From: CAZZEX01 sp964653285
Lineage (GTDB): Bacteria > Chloroflexota > Anaerolineae > B4-G1
Reading direction: 5' to 3'
Length of the DNA stretch: 45,573 bases
Assembly: GCA_964653285.1 (NCBI GenBank)
Contig: CAZZEX010000035.1
Location: 1-45,573, forward strand
In this document: in pieces, positions 33,139-41,550 of the stretch
Position numbering within the stretch: position 1 is the stretch's first letter
Layout of the letters: each line of letters begins with the position of its first letter
Program-made: the position numbers and the translations under genes
Notes under the pieces: generated by a model
Told to the model about the DNA's origin: nothing
The model's database searches: none
What the model saw: the letters and a program-made list of their open reading frames with translations, nothing else

Positions 33139-33431
33139 ATTATCCCGCCAGTATCTGTACACTCTCTCAGGGTCAGGACGCGACTACTATTGTTTACATG
33201 GCGCTGCTGAGCCTTCTCGGCCAAGGGGCGATCAAACTCCAATACACGATGACTTCAAGAACGTTTTTCAATATACCACTGCCGGAATACCAGGAGAGCA
33301 TGCGCGCCGAGTATGGCGTCATTCGCCAGGTTCACGAGACATTCAAGGCATCGCAGCCGGATATTTCCTCGGAACTGGCGAGGGCCATTGAGAGAGCTAT
33401 TAGGTCATTGTTGACCTGGGATTCGTACTAA
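33057..33431 (+). CDS. Uncertain 124-residue ORF
   Basis: I do not recognise this protein. It overlaps the end of the DUF3592-like gene by 82 bp in another frame. The stretch IVYMALLSLLGQGAIKLQY is like a helix and strand, not a membrane segment, and the C-terminal half is helical (QPDISSELARAIERAIRSLL). It may be the continuation of the upstream gene after a frameshift or an independent fragment. No convincing ribosome site is seen. Confidence 0.35.
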   Translation: MFGFTLAQFTASALQPVTLDAELRRPLNYPASICTLSQGQDATTIVYMALLSLLGQGAIKLQYTMTSRTFFNIPLPEYQESMRAEYGVIRQVHETFKASQPDISSELARAIERAIRSLLTWDSY

Positions 33432-33434
33432 CAT

Positions 33435-33497
33435 TTGTGGAATTACTGCAACGTCCTGCGGGATGACGGCGTCTTCCACGGCGGCTATGTGGAGTAG
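33435..33497 (+). pseudogene. Remnant of a type I methylase (hsdM) 5' region
   Basis: Twenty codons before a TAG encode LWNYCNVLRDDGVFHGGYVE. The hsdM at 44079 has LWNYCNVLRDDGVSYGDYVE at residues 12-31: 17 of 20 identical, and the next codon, Gln there, is the stop here. Nothing else of hsdM follows. So a second type I system once stood here or a piece of the present one was copied. Confidence 0.7.
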
Positions 33498-33634
33498 CAG
33501 TTCGGCGATATTTATGAGGCGTTGGCAGGGGAGTAGATGGGCTGAAGATCGTTTGGAGCGTAAAGGTGGGGCAGGGGGGCAGGCACGTGGGCGTAAACCT
33601 AAGACAGGTGGCATACACAGAAAGGAGAAAAAAC

Positions 33635-35044
33635 ATGGGTTCAGAAGTCTTTCGACCAAAGTACACAGAGAAGGCAGGGAAAAACATAGAGGGTATCCGT
33701 TGGATCTTGCTGGCAGCAGCAGCATTGGCGTTGGTTGTTCTGGCGTGCAGTTCCAGTGGAGAGACGCCCACTTCGGAAGTGCAGCCCACTTCGGAAGTGC
33801 AGCCTACTTCGGAAGTACAGCCCACTTCGGAAGTGCAGCCTACTTCGGAAGTACAGCCTACTTCGGAAGTGCAGCCTACTTCGGAAGTGCAGCCTACTTC
33901 GGAAGTACAGCCTACTTCGGAAGTACAGCCCACTCTCCCGCCAACGGATACGCCTACATCAGTGCCCCAAGGGTCAACGCTCGAGATCACCAATGATTCA
34001 GGTACAGACGTGTGGTACGTGTACCTGTCGCCCAGCAAAGCCGATGAGTGGGGTGAGGATTGGCTGGGAGACTATGTGATCCGAGATGGCGAAACATACT
34101 CTATCGCGGGCATTCCCGAAGGCGTCTACGACGTCAAAGCCGAGGATCAGGACAGGGAGGTGATTGAGGTCTGGTGGGAGATGGATTTTGAGGGCAAGAT
34201 GACCTGGACCATCGCCGGGTTGGCCTCTCTTGAAGTCATCAACGAATCGGACGACACGATCGCCTATCTCTACATATCACCCTCCGATAGCACTACCTGG
34301 GGGGATGATTGGCTGGGCGAGGATATGATCGACGCTGGTGCCAGTTACATAGTAGGTGGCATACCGCGTGGTACATACGACATCAAGGCCGCAGATCTAG
34401 ATGAGGACATCGTAGAGGTGCTCCACAACGTCAGTCTCTCCGGTCAGAGTAGCTGGACGGTGGCGGGCAAGATTCCCTTGCCGAGCAACGCCGTGCTGCG
34501 CTTCGACGAGGATTTCCACGACAACCGCAACAACTGGGGGCTCGATGTCGAGAACGAAGACGTTTTCTACATGCGCCCGGCCAACGGCGAGTACTGCATT
34601 TTGATCAAGAGCAGCAACTTTACGGCCTGGGAGTGGTACGAGCCCTTCCGCACGGATGAGTTCGTCGCCGAGGTGTCCTGCTCCGTTGAGGGAGCGGAGG
34701 ATGCCAGTTGTGGGCTGGGCTTCGGCCCGGATGGGGATAATCTCTATTGGTTCGAGGTCTCCCCGTTCGACCAAACGTTTGCCCTCTTCCTGCTGGAAAA
34801 TGGGACCTGGCAGGACAATTTGGTTGACTGGACCGTGTCCAGGAACGTTGACCCAGACGGGGCGAACTATCTGAGTATGGAGCGGGTCAGCGGAGTCGTG
34901 TTCCTGTATATCAACGGCGTGTTGGTGGGCCAGGTGAACAGCGACCGTTTCCCGACGGGCCGAATCGGGATCGGTGGCTCTACATACGACGAGGGTCACG
35001 CGACCATCTGCCTGGACGACCTGCGCGTGTGGCGCCTCGAGTAG
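33635..35044 (+). CDS. Secreted lipoprotein with TSEVQP repeats and a C-terminal laminin-G/DUF1080-like domain
   Basis: The 469-residue protein starts at ATG 33635 after AAAGGAGAA. A Lys/Arg-rich start precedes one hydrophobic segment (WILLAAAALALVVLAC) ending in a lipobox Cys, so it is probably a membrane-anchored lipoprotein on the outer face. Nine perfect TSEVQP repeats form a stalk. Two related beta domains follow: LEITNDSGTDVWYVYLSP with DEWGEDWLG, and LEVINESDDTIAYLYISP with TTWGDDWLG. The last 180 residues (LRFDEDFHDNRNNWGL, FYMRPANGEYCI, LYINGVLVGQV and ICLDDLRVW) look like a concanavalin/laminin-G-type jelly roll. It is probably an adhesin or glycan-binding surface protein. A palindromic terminator follows. 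Confidence 0.82.
   Translation: MGSEVFRPKYTEKAGKNIEGIRWILLAAAALALVVLACSSSGETPTSEVQPTSEVQPTSEVQPTSEVQPTSEVQPTSEVQPTSEVQPTSEVQPTSEVQPTLPPTDTPTSVPQGSTLEITNDSGTDVWYVYLSPSKADEWGEDWLGDYVIRDGETYSIAGIPEGVYDVKAEDQDREVIEVWWEMDFEGKMTWTIAGLASLEVINESDDTIAYLYISPSDSTTWGDDWLGEDMIDAGASYIVGGIPRGTYDIKAADLDEDIVEVLHNVSLSGQSSWTVAGKIPLPSNAVLRFDEDFHDNRNNWGLDVENEDVFYMRPANGEYCILIKSSNFTAWEWYEPFRTDEFVAEVSCSVEGAEDASCGLGFGPDGDNLYWFEVSPFDQTFALFLLENGTWQDNLVDWTVSRNVDPDGANYLSMERVSGVVFLYINGVLVGQVNSDRFPTGRIGIGGSTYDEGHATICLDDLRVWRLE
33767..33928 (+). repeat. Nine 18-bp tandem repeats encoding TSEVQP
   Basis: Nine units of CCYACTTCGGAAGTRCAG lie head to tail. Each holds the perfect 11-bp palindrome ACTTCGGAAGT. Y and R vary between units without changing the protein, so the units are not all recent copies. 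Confidence 0.95.
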
Positions 35045-35228
35045 CCTTTCATCATCGGCGTGGGGGTGCATCTGGCCTGGGACACATCCTGGCGTGAGCG
35101 TCCCGGGGGGAAATGGGCTTACAGACGGCCAGGCTACGAGTGCACCGCTTCGACCCGGCAGAGGACGTGGCCCAGGTGGAGGCGGTGCGCTGCGCTGTGC
35201 CTGGCCCGCAAGCGGCGGCGCTGAACTG

Positions 35229-35264
35229 AAGAAACCAGGTTTTTTCCTGGAAACCTGGTTTCTT
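35229..35264. terminator. Perfect 14-bp palindrome, probable two-way terminator
   Basis: AAGAAACCAGGTTT (35229-35242) and its exact reverse complement (35251-35264) flank an 8-nt loop. It lies between convergent genes, the lipoprotein on plus and the MFS transporter on minus, and has short T/A runs on both sides. Confidence 0.75.
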
Positions 35265-35283
35265 CTCTGCGGCTCTGTCAGCG

Positions 35284-36522
35284 TCAATCTGCGTGAATCC
35301 GCGTCCGATTTTGAGAGGTGGGCATCACCAGTGCCATCAGTACCGCTGCGACCAATGCCATCCCTCCGCCGAAGTAGAACGGCGCCGATGGGGCCAGGTA
35401 CCTCCACAGCAGCCCGGCGATGAGCGAGGCGGGAAAGTCCAGGATGCCCAGCACGGCGTTGTAGGTGCCGTAGGCTGTGCCGCGCAACTCCTCTGGCACG
35501 ATGTCGGCCACCATCGCCTTGGCCGTGCCGTAGGCCAGCCCGTAGTAGATGCCGTAGATGGCGTATAGCACCCATACGTGCCAGCCCGTGCCCGCCAGCG
35601 CGAACCCCAGGTAGATGACCGCGTAGACCAGCCAGCCGCCGATGATGAGCCGCCGCCGCCCGATGCGGTCGGAGAGAGAGCCCGCCGGGGTGCTGACCAG
35701 CGCGTAGACGAGGTTGAAGGTGGCCAACATCCCCAGCACACCGATGACGCTCAGCCCCCGCTCCTGCGCTCGCAGTATCAGGAAAGCATCGGAGGAGTTG
35801 CCCAGGTCGAAGAGGCCGACGATGATCATGAAGATACAGAAGCGTCTGCCCAGGCCGCGGAAGGCGAATCGGGGCATCTCGCGCTTCTTAGTCACTGGCA
35901 CGTCTTCCGCGCCTAATGCCAGCGAGAGCACCGCCAGAAACGCCGGCACCAGGCTGATGAGCACCACCGTCTGGAAGGTGGGGCGATTCAGTTCCATGCC
36001 GCCAGCCTGCGTCAACCAGACCACGCCCAGCGCGATGAGCACCCCTACGACGGCCCCGCCGGTGTCGGCGGCACGGTGGAAGCCGAAGGCCAGCCCCCGG
36101 TGGCGCTCGTCAATGCTATCGGCCACGAGCGCGTCACGAGGAGCGGTGCGGATGCCCTTGCCCACCCGGTCGGCCCAGCGCACGCCAGCCACTGCGCCCC
36201 AGGAGTTGGCGAAGTAAAAGAAGGGTTTGGATATAGCGGAGAGAGCATATCCCGTCACCGCCAGCCACTTGCGGGCTCGCAATCGGTCGGAGAGCCAGCC
36301 GGAGAAGACCTTGAGCAGGCTGGCAGTCGCCTCGGCCACTCCCTCGATCAGACCGATGATGTCGGTCTTTACCCCCAGCACGTTGGAAAGGAACAGCGGC
36401 AAGATATTGATGACCATCTCACTCGAGATGTCCATAAAGAAACTGGTCAGGCTGACGGCCCAGACGTTGCGGGGAAGGGAACGAAGGCTTGTGCTAGTAG
36501 ATTCTGGTTCAGGCGAAACCAT
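35284..36522 (-). CDS. Major facilitator superfamily transporter
   Basis: The 412-residue protein has about 12 membrane segments in two halves. The first-half loop motif is GWLSDRLRARKWL and the second-half counterpart GSLSDRIGRRRLI, the classic MFS A-motif. GKGIRTAPRDALVADSI in the first half is characteristic of a bacterial MFS subfamily annotated as multidrug or sugar efflux; substrate is unknown. The last residues (QNRTRIHAD) are coded by repeat-like DNA near the terminator. A short Ser/Pro N-terminal tail comes before the first segment. No regulator is next to it. Confidence 0.88.
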   Translation of the reverse strand: MVSPEPESTSTSLRSLPRNVWAVSLTSFFMDISSEMVINILPLFLSNVLGVKTDIIGLIEGVAEATASLLKVFSGWLSDRLRARKWLAVTGYALSAISKPFFYFANSWGAVAGVRWADRVGKGIRTAPRDALVADSIDERHRGLAFGFHRAADTGGAVVGVLIALGVVWLTQAGGMELNRPTFQTVVLISLVPAFLAVLSLALGAEDVPVTKKREMPRFAFRGLGRRFCIFMIIVGLFDLGNSSDAFLILRAQERGLSVIGVLGMLATFNLVYALVSTPAGSLSDRIGRRRLIIGGWLVYAVIYLGFALAGTGWHVWVLYAIYGIYYGLAYGTAKAMVADIVPEELRGTAYGTYNAVLGILDFPASLIAGLLWRYLAPSAPFYFGGGMALVAAVLMALVMPTSQNRTRIHAD

Positions 36523-36540
36523 AATATCTCTCCTTGTGTT

Positions 36541-36582
36541 TGAAGTCCTACGTCCGATGTCCGACCTGGACTTCGGACTTAG
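36541..36582. repeat. GTCCGA / GGACTTCGG word repeat
   Basis: GAAGTCCTACGTCCGATGTC and GACTTCGGACTTAGG are built from one word and its complement. A related short copy (GGACTTCGGACTTCGGAC) at 36743-36761 forms the 3' end of the ChrB-domain gene. The remaining gap to that gene holds no recognisable feature. Confidence 0.6.
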
Positions 36583-36737
36583 GGATCGTTAAGCCCGGCG
36601 AAACGGCAGGTAGGCCGCTCTTTCGTTTTCCCTAACACGACCCGGTGCTGACTATGGCCCATCGGTGTCCCACCGCCTCTGTCAAAGTCGCGGCCAACCT
36701 GCCCTACGAAATCGGGAAGTTATTCTTTTATGAGCGC

Positions 36738-37178
36738 TTAGGACTTCGGACTTCGGACGGTGTGCTGGCACCAGGCGTAGAGTGCGTCGTAGGTGGCGAA
36801 GCCGTGGGCCAGCCGCTCTTCGTCGGGGGCGTCCAGGTAGTGGAAGCCCTCAGCGATGGCTCGTAGTCCCGCTGACTGGGGCGTGCGGTCGCGGTCGGCG
36901 GTGTCGGCCCCATGGACGATGTCGGCCAGCAGGCGGAGCGCCGGGTCGTCCAGGCCGTACTCCTCGATCAGCACCTCGAAGGTGCATTTCCCTTCCCGAT
37001 GGTCGTATTGCCCCTGGCCTCGGGCGTCGTAGGGGATTGCTCCCTCCCGCTCGGCTACCTCCAGCACCGCCTCGGCGGGCACGAACAGCAATTCCGCCCC
37101 GGGGTCAATGAAGCGCTTGATGAGCCAGGGACAGGCGACGCGATCCACTTTGACTTTCTCACGAGTTACCCATTTCAT
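36738..37178 (-). CDS. ChrB C-terminal-domain (chromate resistance-like) protein
   Basis: The 146-residue protein begins MKWVTREKVKVDRVACPWLI, with the family's conserved ACPWLI(K/R)RFIDP start and the FVPAE, YDHREGKCTFEVLI and LADIVHGAD blocks. This stand-alone domain equals the C-terminal half of ChrB, which regulates or assists chromate efflux; it is often found beside transporters without ChrA, so chromate is not certain. The ATG at 37178 is just after AGGAGACTG on the minus strand; an ORF reaching back to 37313 has no homology before it. The last residues (TVRSPKS) come from the GGACTTCGG repeat. It lies downstream of the MFS transporter at 37237 and probably shares its message. Confidence 0.85.
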   Translation of the reverse strand: MKWVTREKVKVDRVACPWLIKRFIDPGAELLFVPAEAVLEVAEREGAIPYDARGQGQYDHREGKCTFEVLIEEYGLDDPALRLLADIVHGADTADRDRTPQSAGLRAIAEGFHYLDAPDEERLAHGFATYDALYAWCQHTVRSPKS

Positions 37179-37196
37179 CACAGTCTCCTTTTGAAA

Positions 37197-37234
37197 GATA
37201 TAGGATGCAGGATGCCGGATGCAGGATGCAGGAG
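37197..37234. repeat. GGATGCA tandem word repeat
   Basis: GGATGCAGGATGCCGGATGC continues with two more GGATGCAGGA-type units between the MFS gene and the ChrB-domain gene. Confidence 0.6.
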
Positions 37235-37236
37235 GC

Positions 37237-38409
37237 CTAGCCTGCTTCTTGCGTCTTGCTATCATACACCAGTGTGGCGAAGATGGCGGTGCAGACGACC
37301 AGCAGCACCGCAACCAGCGTGAAGGCCGGGACGTAGCCCCAGGCCGCCACGAGTAGGCCGGTCACCATCGGGCCGGTCGAGTGGCCCACGTCCATCACGC
37401 TGGAGAGCACCCCCAGCGACGCGCCGTAGGCGGCGGCGCGGCTCAGGTCGGAGACAAGCGCTGAGGTCGAGGCTGTCACCGCCGCCACGCCCAGCCCAAA
37501 GAGCGCGGCCAGCGCCGCCATCGGCCACCAGGCGCGTATCCACGGCATGGTCGCCATTGCCCCTGCCCCCACCAGCAGGCCAGATATGATGGGCCACCTC
37601 CGGCCCCAGCGGTCGGAGAGTCGCCCCATCAGCGGCCTGGTCAGCGCCGTCACCAGCACCTGCACGGTGAAGAGCGGCCCGATGATGCGCGGCTCCCAGC
37701 CCAGCCCCTCGAGGTAGAGCGGCAGGAAAGTCTCCACGGCGCCGAAGGCGAAATACTGCGCTGCCTGCATCCCGCTGGTGAGCAGCAGGCTGCGATTGGT
37801 CAGGATGAGACGTAATTCGCGCCGCATCGTCGCCCAGTGGGCGGTGGGGGATTCCGGCCGCGTGGCCTGGCCCAGCCGGTCCAGTCGCAACGCGGCCAGC
37901 AGCGCCAGGATGCCCCCCGCGCCGCAGCCAAGATAGACCCAGCGGAAGTCCTCGCCAAAGATGAGCAGCCCGCCGACGGTGGGGGCCAGAAAGCGCCCGA
38001 TCATCGTCGCGCTGGAGTACCAGCCCATCCGCTCGCTGCGCCCCTCCCGGAATGTGTCGGCGACGGCGGCCAGCGCCACCGGGCCCAGCATCGCCGTCGC
38101 CAGCCCATGGTAGACTCGCACCAGCACCAGGTGCCAGGGGGCACGCACCAGCAGGTAGAGGAAAGGGGCTGTGGCAAAGACGGCCATACTGAGCAGGATC
38201 ACCCGCCGCCGGCCCCATAGATCAGAAAGCACGCCGGCCGGCAGGCTGGCGATGATGCCGACGACGGTCGAAGCAGCGGCGATGAAACCCAGCGTCCCCT
38301 CGTCCACTCCCAGGCTGTGGATGAAGAGCGGCAGGGTGGGGTTCTTGCTCATCGTCGAGGAGAAGATAGCCAGCCCGCCCATCAGGCACAGCCATAGAAA
38401 GGGGGTCAC
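37237..38409 (-). CDS. Major facilitator superfamily transporter under PadR control
   Basis: The 390-residue protein has 12 likely membrane segments. The A-motifs are GVLSDLWGRRRVI and GRLSDRWGRRWPI, and the family of MFS drug or sugar efflux proteins fits. It starts at GTG 38409, whose first four bases overlap the stop of the padR-like gene, so translation is coupled. The C-terminus (KTQEAG) is made of CAAGACGCAAGAAGCAGG words. Coupling to a PadR repressor suggests efflux of a hydrophobic toxic compound that also serves as inducer. Confidence 0.9.
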   Translation of the reverse strand: MTPFLWLCLMGGLAIFSSTMSKNPTLPLFIHSLGVDEGTLGFIAAASTVVGIIASLPAGVLSDLWGRRRVILLSMAVFATAPFLYLLVRAPWHLVLVRVYHGLATAMLGPVALAAVADTFREGRSERMGWYSSATMIGRFLAPTVGGLLIFGEDFRWVYLGCGAGGILALLAALRLDRLGQATRPESPTAHWATMRRELRLILTNRSLLLTSGMQAAQYFAFGAVETFLPLYLEGLGWEPRIIGPLFTVQVLVTALTRPLMGRLSDRWGRRWPIISGLLVGAGAMATMPWIRAWWPMAALAALFGLGVAAVTASTSALVSDLSRAAAYGASLGVLSSVMDVGHSTGPMVTGLLVAAWGYVPAFTLVAVLLVVCTAIFATLVYDSKTQEAG

Positions 38410-38711
38410 GGTCGCTCCTCCAGTACCTCAGCCACCAACTCCGCCAGCCGGTCGCGGGCCTCGGCCAGCGCCGTTTCACCGGCCGGCGTGATGGCGTAGT
38501 ACCTCCGCTGGCGTCCTCCCACCACGCGCTTCTCGCTGGTCAGGTACCCTGCCCGCTCCAGGCTGTGCAACGTGGGGTAGAGCGTGCCGGGGCTGATAGT
38601 ATAGCCGTGGCGGGCCAGTTCCTCCATCAACCACAGTCCGTAGACAGGTTGCTGGCCCGCGTGGTAAAGAATGTGGATTTTTATGAAGCCTAAGAGCAGT
38701 TCGCGCATCAT
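38406..38711 (-). CDS. PadR family transcriptional regulator
   Basis: The 101-residue protein is a short PadR winged-helix repressor: LLGFIKIHILYHAGQQPVYG, then LMEELARHGYTISPGTLYPTL and LERAGYLTSEKRVVGGRQRRYY, which is the wing, and a short dimerising C-terminal helix. PadR proteins of this size repress a drug-efflux gene until a ligand binds. Two adjacent ATG codons (38711 and 38708) are possible starts. It overlaps the MFS gene by four bases. The promoter and a palindrome that could be its own operator lie just upstream. Confidence 0.92.
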   Translation of the reverse strand: MMRELLLGFIKIHILYHAGQQPVYGLWLMEELARHGYTISPGTLYPTLHSLERAGYLTSEKRVVGGRQRRYYAITPAGETALAEARDRLAELVAEVLEERP

Positions 38712-38726
38712 TTTATCGGCTTCCGT

Positions 38727-38768
38727 TATCGGATGCCGATATTATAGCCTAAAACCCGCACAAGTCAA
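38727..38768 (-). promoter_or_regulatory. padR promoter with overlapping palindromic operator
   Basis: On the minus strand TTGACT (38768-38763), 16 bp, TATAAT (38746-38741). Right after the -10 lies TATCGG-ATG-CCGATA (38727-38741), a perfect 6-bp-arm inverted repeat covering the start site. This suits autorepression by PadR. Its arms differ from the ATGT/ACAT of known PadR operators, so the assignment is inferred. Confidence 0.65.
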
Positions 38769-38782
38769 ATCAAGAGCGCGAA

Positions 38783-38810
38783 TTGCCCCTCTCCGGCAAA
38801 CGACTATAAT
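38783..38810 (+). promoter_or_regulatory. Promoter of hsdR
   Basis: TTGCCC (38783-38788), 16 bp, TATAAT (38805-38810). Its -35 lies 14 bp from the divergent padR -35. AAGGAG at 38834-38839 precedes the hsdR ATG. Confidence 0.7.
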
Positions 38811-38846
38811 TCGTATGGTAGTGCACCAGCATAAAGGAGAACCCCA

Positions 38847-40723
38847 ATGAAGCCCGAGGAAAAAGCCCGACGAGACATTGATCAGCGGCTCGAAGCCGCC
38901 GGCTGGACGGTCCAGAGCCGCGACGCGGCCAACCTGGGCGCGGCCCCTGGCGTCGCCGTGGGCGAGTTCCCGCTCACCACCGGCTTCGCCGACTACATGC
39001 TCTTCGTGGATAAGCGGCCCATCGGCGTGGTCGAGGCTAAGCCTGTGGGCAGGACGCTGAGCGGCGTCGAACCGCAGACGACCAGGTACAGCGAGGGACT
39101 GCCGCCGCTGCTCAAGGGCAACACCTGGCACACGCCCCTGCCTTTCCTCTACCAATCCACCGGCGTGGAGACCTTCTTCACCGACGTGCGCGACCCCGAG
39201 CCCCGCAGCCGGCGCGTGTTCGCCTTCCATCGCCCGGAGACACTGGCCGAGTGGGCGGGCGATGCAGGGGCAGGGCTTGTCCCCGCCAGCACGCTCCGCG
39301 CCCGGCTGCGCGCCCTCCCGCCGCTGATCACCACCGGCCTGTGGCCCGCGCAGATCGAAGCGGTGCAGAACCTCGAACGTTCCTTCGCCGCTGACCGGCC
39401 CCGCGCCCTGATCCAGATGGCGACGGGCAGCGGCAAGACCTACACCGCCGTCACCTCCGTCTACCGCCTCATCAAGCACGCCAGGGCCCGCCGGGTGCTC
39501 TTCATGGTAGATCGCACTAACTTAGGGCTCCAGGCGCTGCGCGAGTTCCGGCAGTACGTGACGCCCGACGACGGGCGCAAGTTCGGCGAACTGTACAATG
39601 TCCAGTTGATGACCTCCAACGTGCTCGACCCGGTGAGCAAGGTGTGCATCACCACCGTGCAGCGCCTCTACTCAATGCTGCGCGGCGAGGAGACGTTCGA
39701 CGAATCGCTGGAGGCCCGTCCCCTGGCCCGGCTGGCCGCCATCTTCGGCGACCGGCCCCGCGAGGTGGTCTACAACTCTTACCTGCCCATCGAGTACTTC
39801 GACTTCATCGTCATAGACGAGTGCCACCGCTCGATCTACAACGTCTGGCGGCAGGTGCTGGAGTACTTTGACGCCTACCTCATCGGGCTGACGGCCACGC
39901 CCTCCCAGCAAACCTTCGGTTTCTTCAACGGGAACCTGGTGATGGAGTACCCCCGCGAGCGGGCGGTCGCCGACGGCGTCAACGTTGATGGCTGGGTCTA
40001 CCGCATTCGCACCGAGGTGACGGAGCGGGGCGGCCGCGTCGAGGCCGGGGAGTGGGTTGATAAGCGCGACCGCCAGACGCGTGACGTGCGCTGGGAGCAG
40101 TTGGACGAGGACATGGTGTACGACGCCAGCCAGTTGGACCGCGACGTGGTCGCGCCGGACCAGATCCGCACGGTGATCCGCACCTTCCGCGGCCGGCTCT
40201 TCAGCGAGATCTTTCCCGGCCGCAGCGAGGTACCCAGCAGATCGTCTTCGGCCAGCCCTACGGTCAGCAGCGCATCACCTATGAGCAGATCAAGGAACTG
40301 GCGGCGTGCGTCGAGATGCCGCCTAATGCCTGGACGACGGAGGGGCTGTGGCGGGCCTACGCCCAACTGGAGCGCGACCGCGTGCGCGGCGTAGGCGCCC
40401 GGCGCACGCTCACTGACCTGGTCTCGCTGGTGCGCCACGCAGTGCAGTTGGAGGACGAGTTGATCCCCTACCCCGACCTGGTGCAGCACCGCTACCGGGA
40501 GTGGCTGGCGGCGCAGGAGGCCGGGGGCCGCGCGTTTACCGAGGAGCAGCGCTGGTGGCTCGATCATATCTCCGAGACGATTGGCGTGAACCTGAGCGTG
40601 ACCAGCGACGACTTCCAGGTGGGCGCGCTCTTCGAGCGCGGCGGGTGGATCGCGGCCAGGCGGCTCTTTGGGGCAGACCTGCCGGTGCTGCTGGAGGAGT
40701 TGAACGAGGCGCTCGTGGTATAA
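38847..40723 (+). pseudogene. hsdR: hsdR, type I restriction subunit with large internal deletion and frameshift
   Basis: HsdR supplies the nuclease and DNA-translocating motor of a type I restriction enzyme. The N-terminal nuclease has Asp49 and E63-A-K65; the motor has GSGKT with Lys197 and DECH at 324-327, then LIGLTATP. After FRGRLFSEIFPGRSEVP (near 40230) the family sequence breaks. From 40235 another frame resumes with QQIVFGQPYGQQRITYEQIK and runs to the natural C-terminus LPVLLEELNEALVV at 40723. Roughly 300-400 residues of the second motor domain are missing by comparison with the usual size near 900. The first frame ends in a junk tail at 40394. The product cannot translocate or cleave DNA, so restriction should be lost. 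A good promoter and ribosome site remain. Confidence 0.9.
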
Positions 40724-40742
40724 GATTCCCATCGTCTCCCTC

Positions 40743-40771
40743 TTGCGTTCGCGCCCAGCGTGATGTATAAT
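40743..40771 (+). promoter_or_regulatory. Promoter of the RHH/PIN toxin-antitoxin pair
   Basis: TTGCGT (40743-40748), 17 bp, TATAAT (40766-40771), then AGGAGG at 40795-40800 before the ATG. A separate promoter shows the module is independent of hsdR. Confidence 0.75.
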
Positions 40772-40805
40772 ACGATGTACAAACACACAGATAAGGAGGC
40801 AAAAG

Positions 40806-41093
40806 ATGTCGGCGATGATACGTAAGCAGGTGTACATCGAACCCCGGCAAGATGAGTTGCTAAAGCAGTGGACGGCAGAGACCAGTATGACCGAGGCCGA
40901 GATCATCAGGCAGGCAATTGATCTGTGGGAAGGGTCCGAAGCGCGCAAGCGCCGCGCTCAAGAGGCGTGGCAACAGGCGCGAGCGTTCATCGAGGAGTTG
41001 ATTGTGCAAGGCCCTGTGCCCGGTGGACGGACGTGGACCCGGGAAGAAATCTACGAGGAGCGCTTGAGCCGCTATGGCCGCGATTCTGGTTGA
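40806..41093 (+). CDS. Ribbon-helix-helix antitoxin
   Basis: The 95-residue protein begins MSAMIRKQVYIEPRQDELLK, the beta-strand and first helix of a CopG/RHH DNA-binding domain, with MTEAEIIRQAIDLW as the second helix. The C-terminal half (RRAQEAWQQARAFIEELIV) is the toxin-binding tail. Antitoxins of this type neutralise the PIN toxin and repress their own promoter. The ribosome site AGGAGG is six bases before the ATG. It overlaps the toxin gene by 20 bp, the usual coupling. Confidence 0.88.
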   Translation: MSAMIRKQVYIEPRQDELLKQWTAETSMTEAEIIRQAIDLWEGSEARKRRAQEAWQQARAFIEELIVQGPVPGGRTWTREEIYEERLSRYGRDSG

Positions 41094-41523
41094 CACAAAC
41101 GTCCTGGTCTACGTCCACGACCGTGCGGAACCGGAAAAGCAGCGGCGCGCGTTGGACGTGCTGGATCGGCTGGTAGCGGCGGACGCCGGTGTGCTCAGCA
41201 CGCAGGTGCTTGCCGAGTTCTACAACACCTCGACGCGTAAAATTGCCACACCATTGCGTCCGGCCCAGGCTTATGACCAGATTAAGTACTTCTTACAAGT
41301 TTGGAAGGTGCTGGATGTGACCGGCGCGGTGGTGTTGGAGGCTGTGCGGGGCGCGTGTGACTATCAGTTCAGCTTCTGGGACGCCCAGATCTGGGCCGTC
41401 GCCCGCCTGAACCAGGTGCCGGTGGTCTTCAGCGAGGACTTTAACCCAGGCGCCGTCATTGAGGGAGTTCGGTTTGTCAATCCTTTTGCTGAGGATTTTC
41501 AGCCGGAAGTGTGGGGGCTCTAG
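41074..41523 (+). CDS. PIN-domain toxin (VapC-like)
   Basis: The 149-residue protein has the PIN-domain acid set: Asp7 in LVDTNVLVY, Glu48 in LAEFYN, Asp103 in FWDAQIW and Asp122 in SEDF. These bind Mg2+ for RNA cleavage; VapC proteins cut tRNA or rRNA. The length and all four acids point to an active enzyme. The gene overlaps its antitoxin by 20 bp. The pair sits between hsdR and hsdS, where it may stabilise the decaying locus. Confidence 0.9.
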   Translation: MAAILVDTNVLVYVHDRAEPEKQRRALDVLDRLVAADAGVLSTQVLAEFYNTSTRKIATPLRPAQAYDQIKYFLQVWKVLDVTGAVVLEAVRGACDYQFSFWDAQIWAVARLNQVPVVFSEDFNPGAVIEGVRFVNPFAEDFQPEVWGL

Positions 41524-41550
41524 CCGGATTCCAGCGTGTTGGCGTTTTGT

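Noticed and set aside
33767..33928. CRISPR-like direct repeats
   Set aside because: Units are contiguous 18-mers without spacers and lie in a coding frame (TSEVQP).
36660..36730. Coding remnant reading VAANLPYEIGKLFFYERLG
   Set aside because: Slight likeness to a KsgA motif but too short, with no further support on either side.
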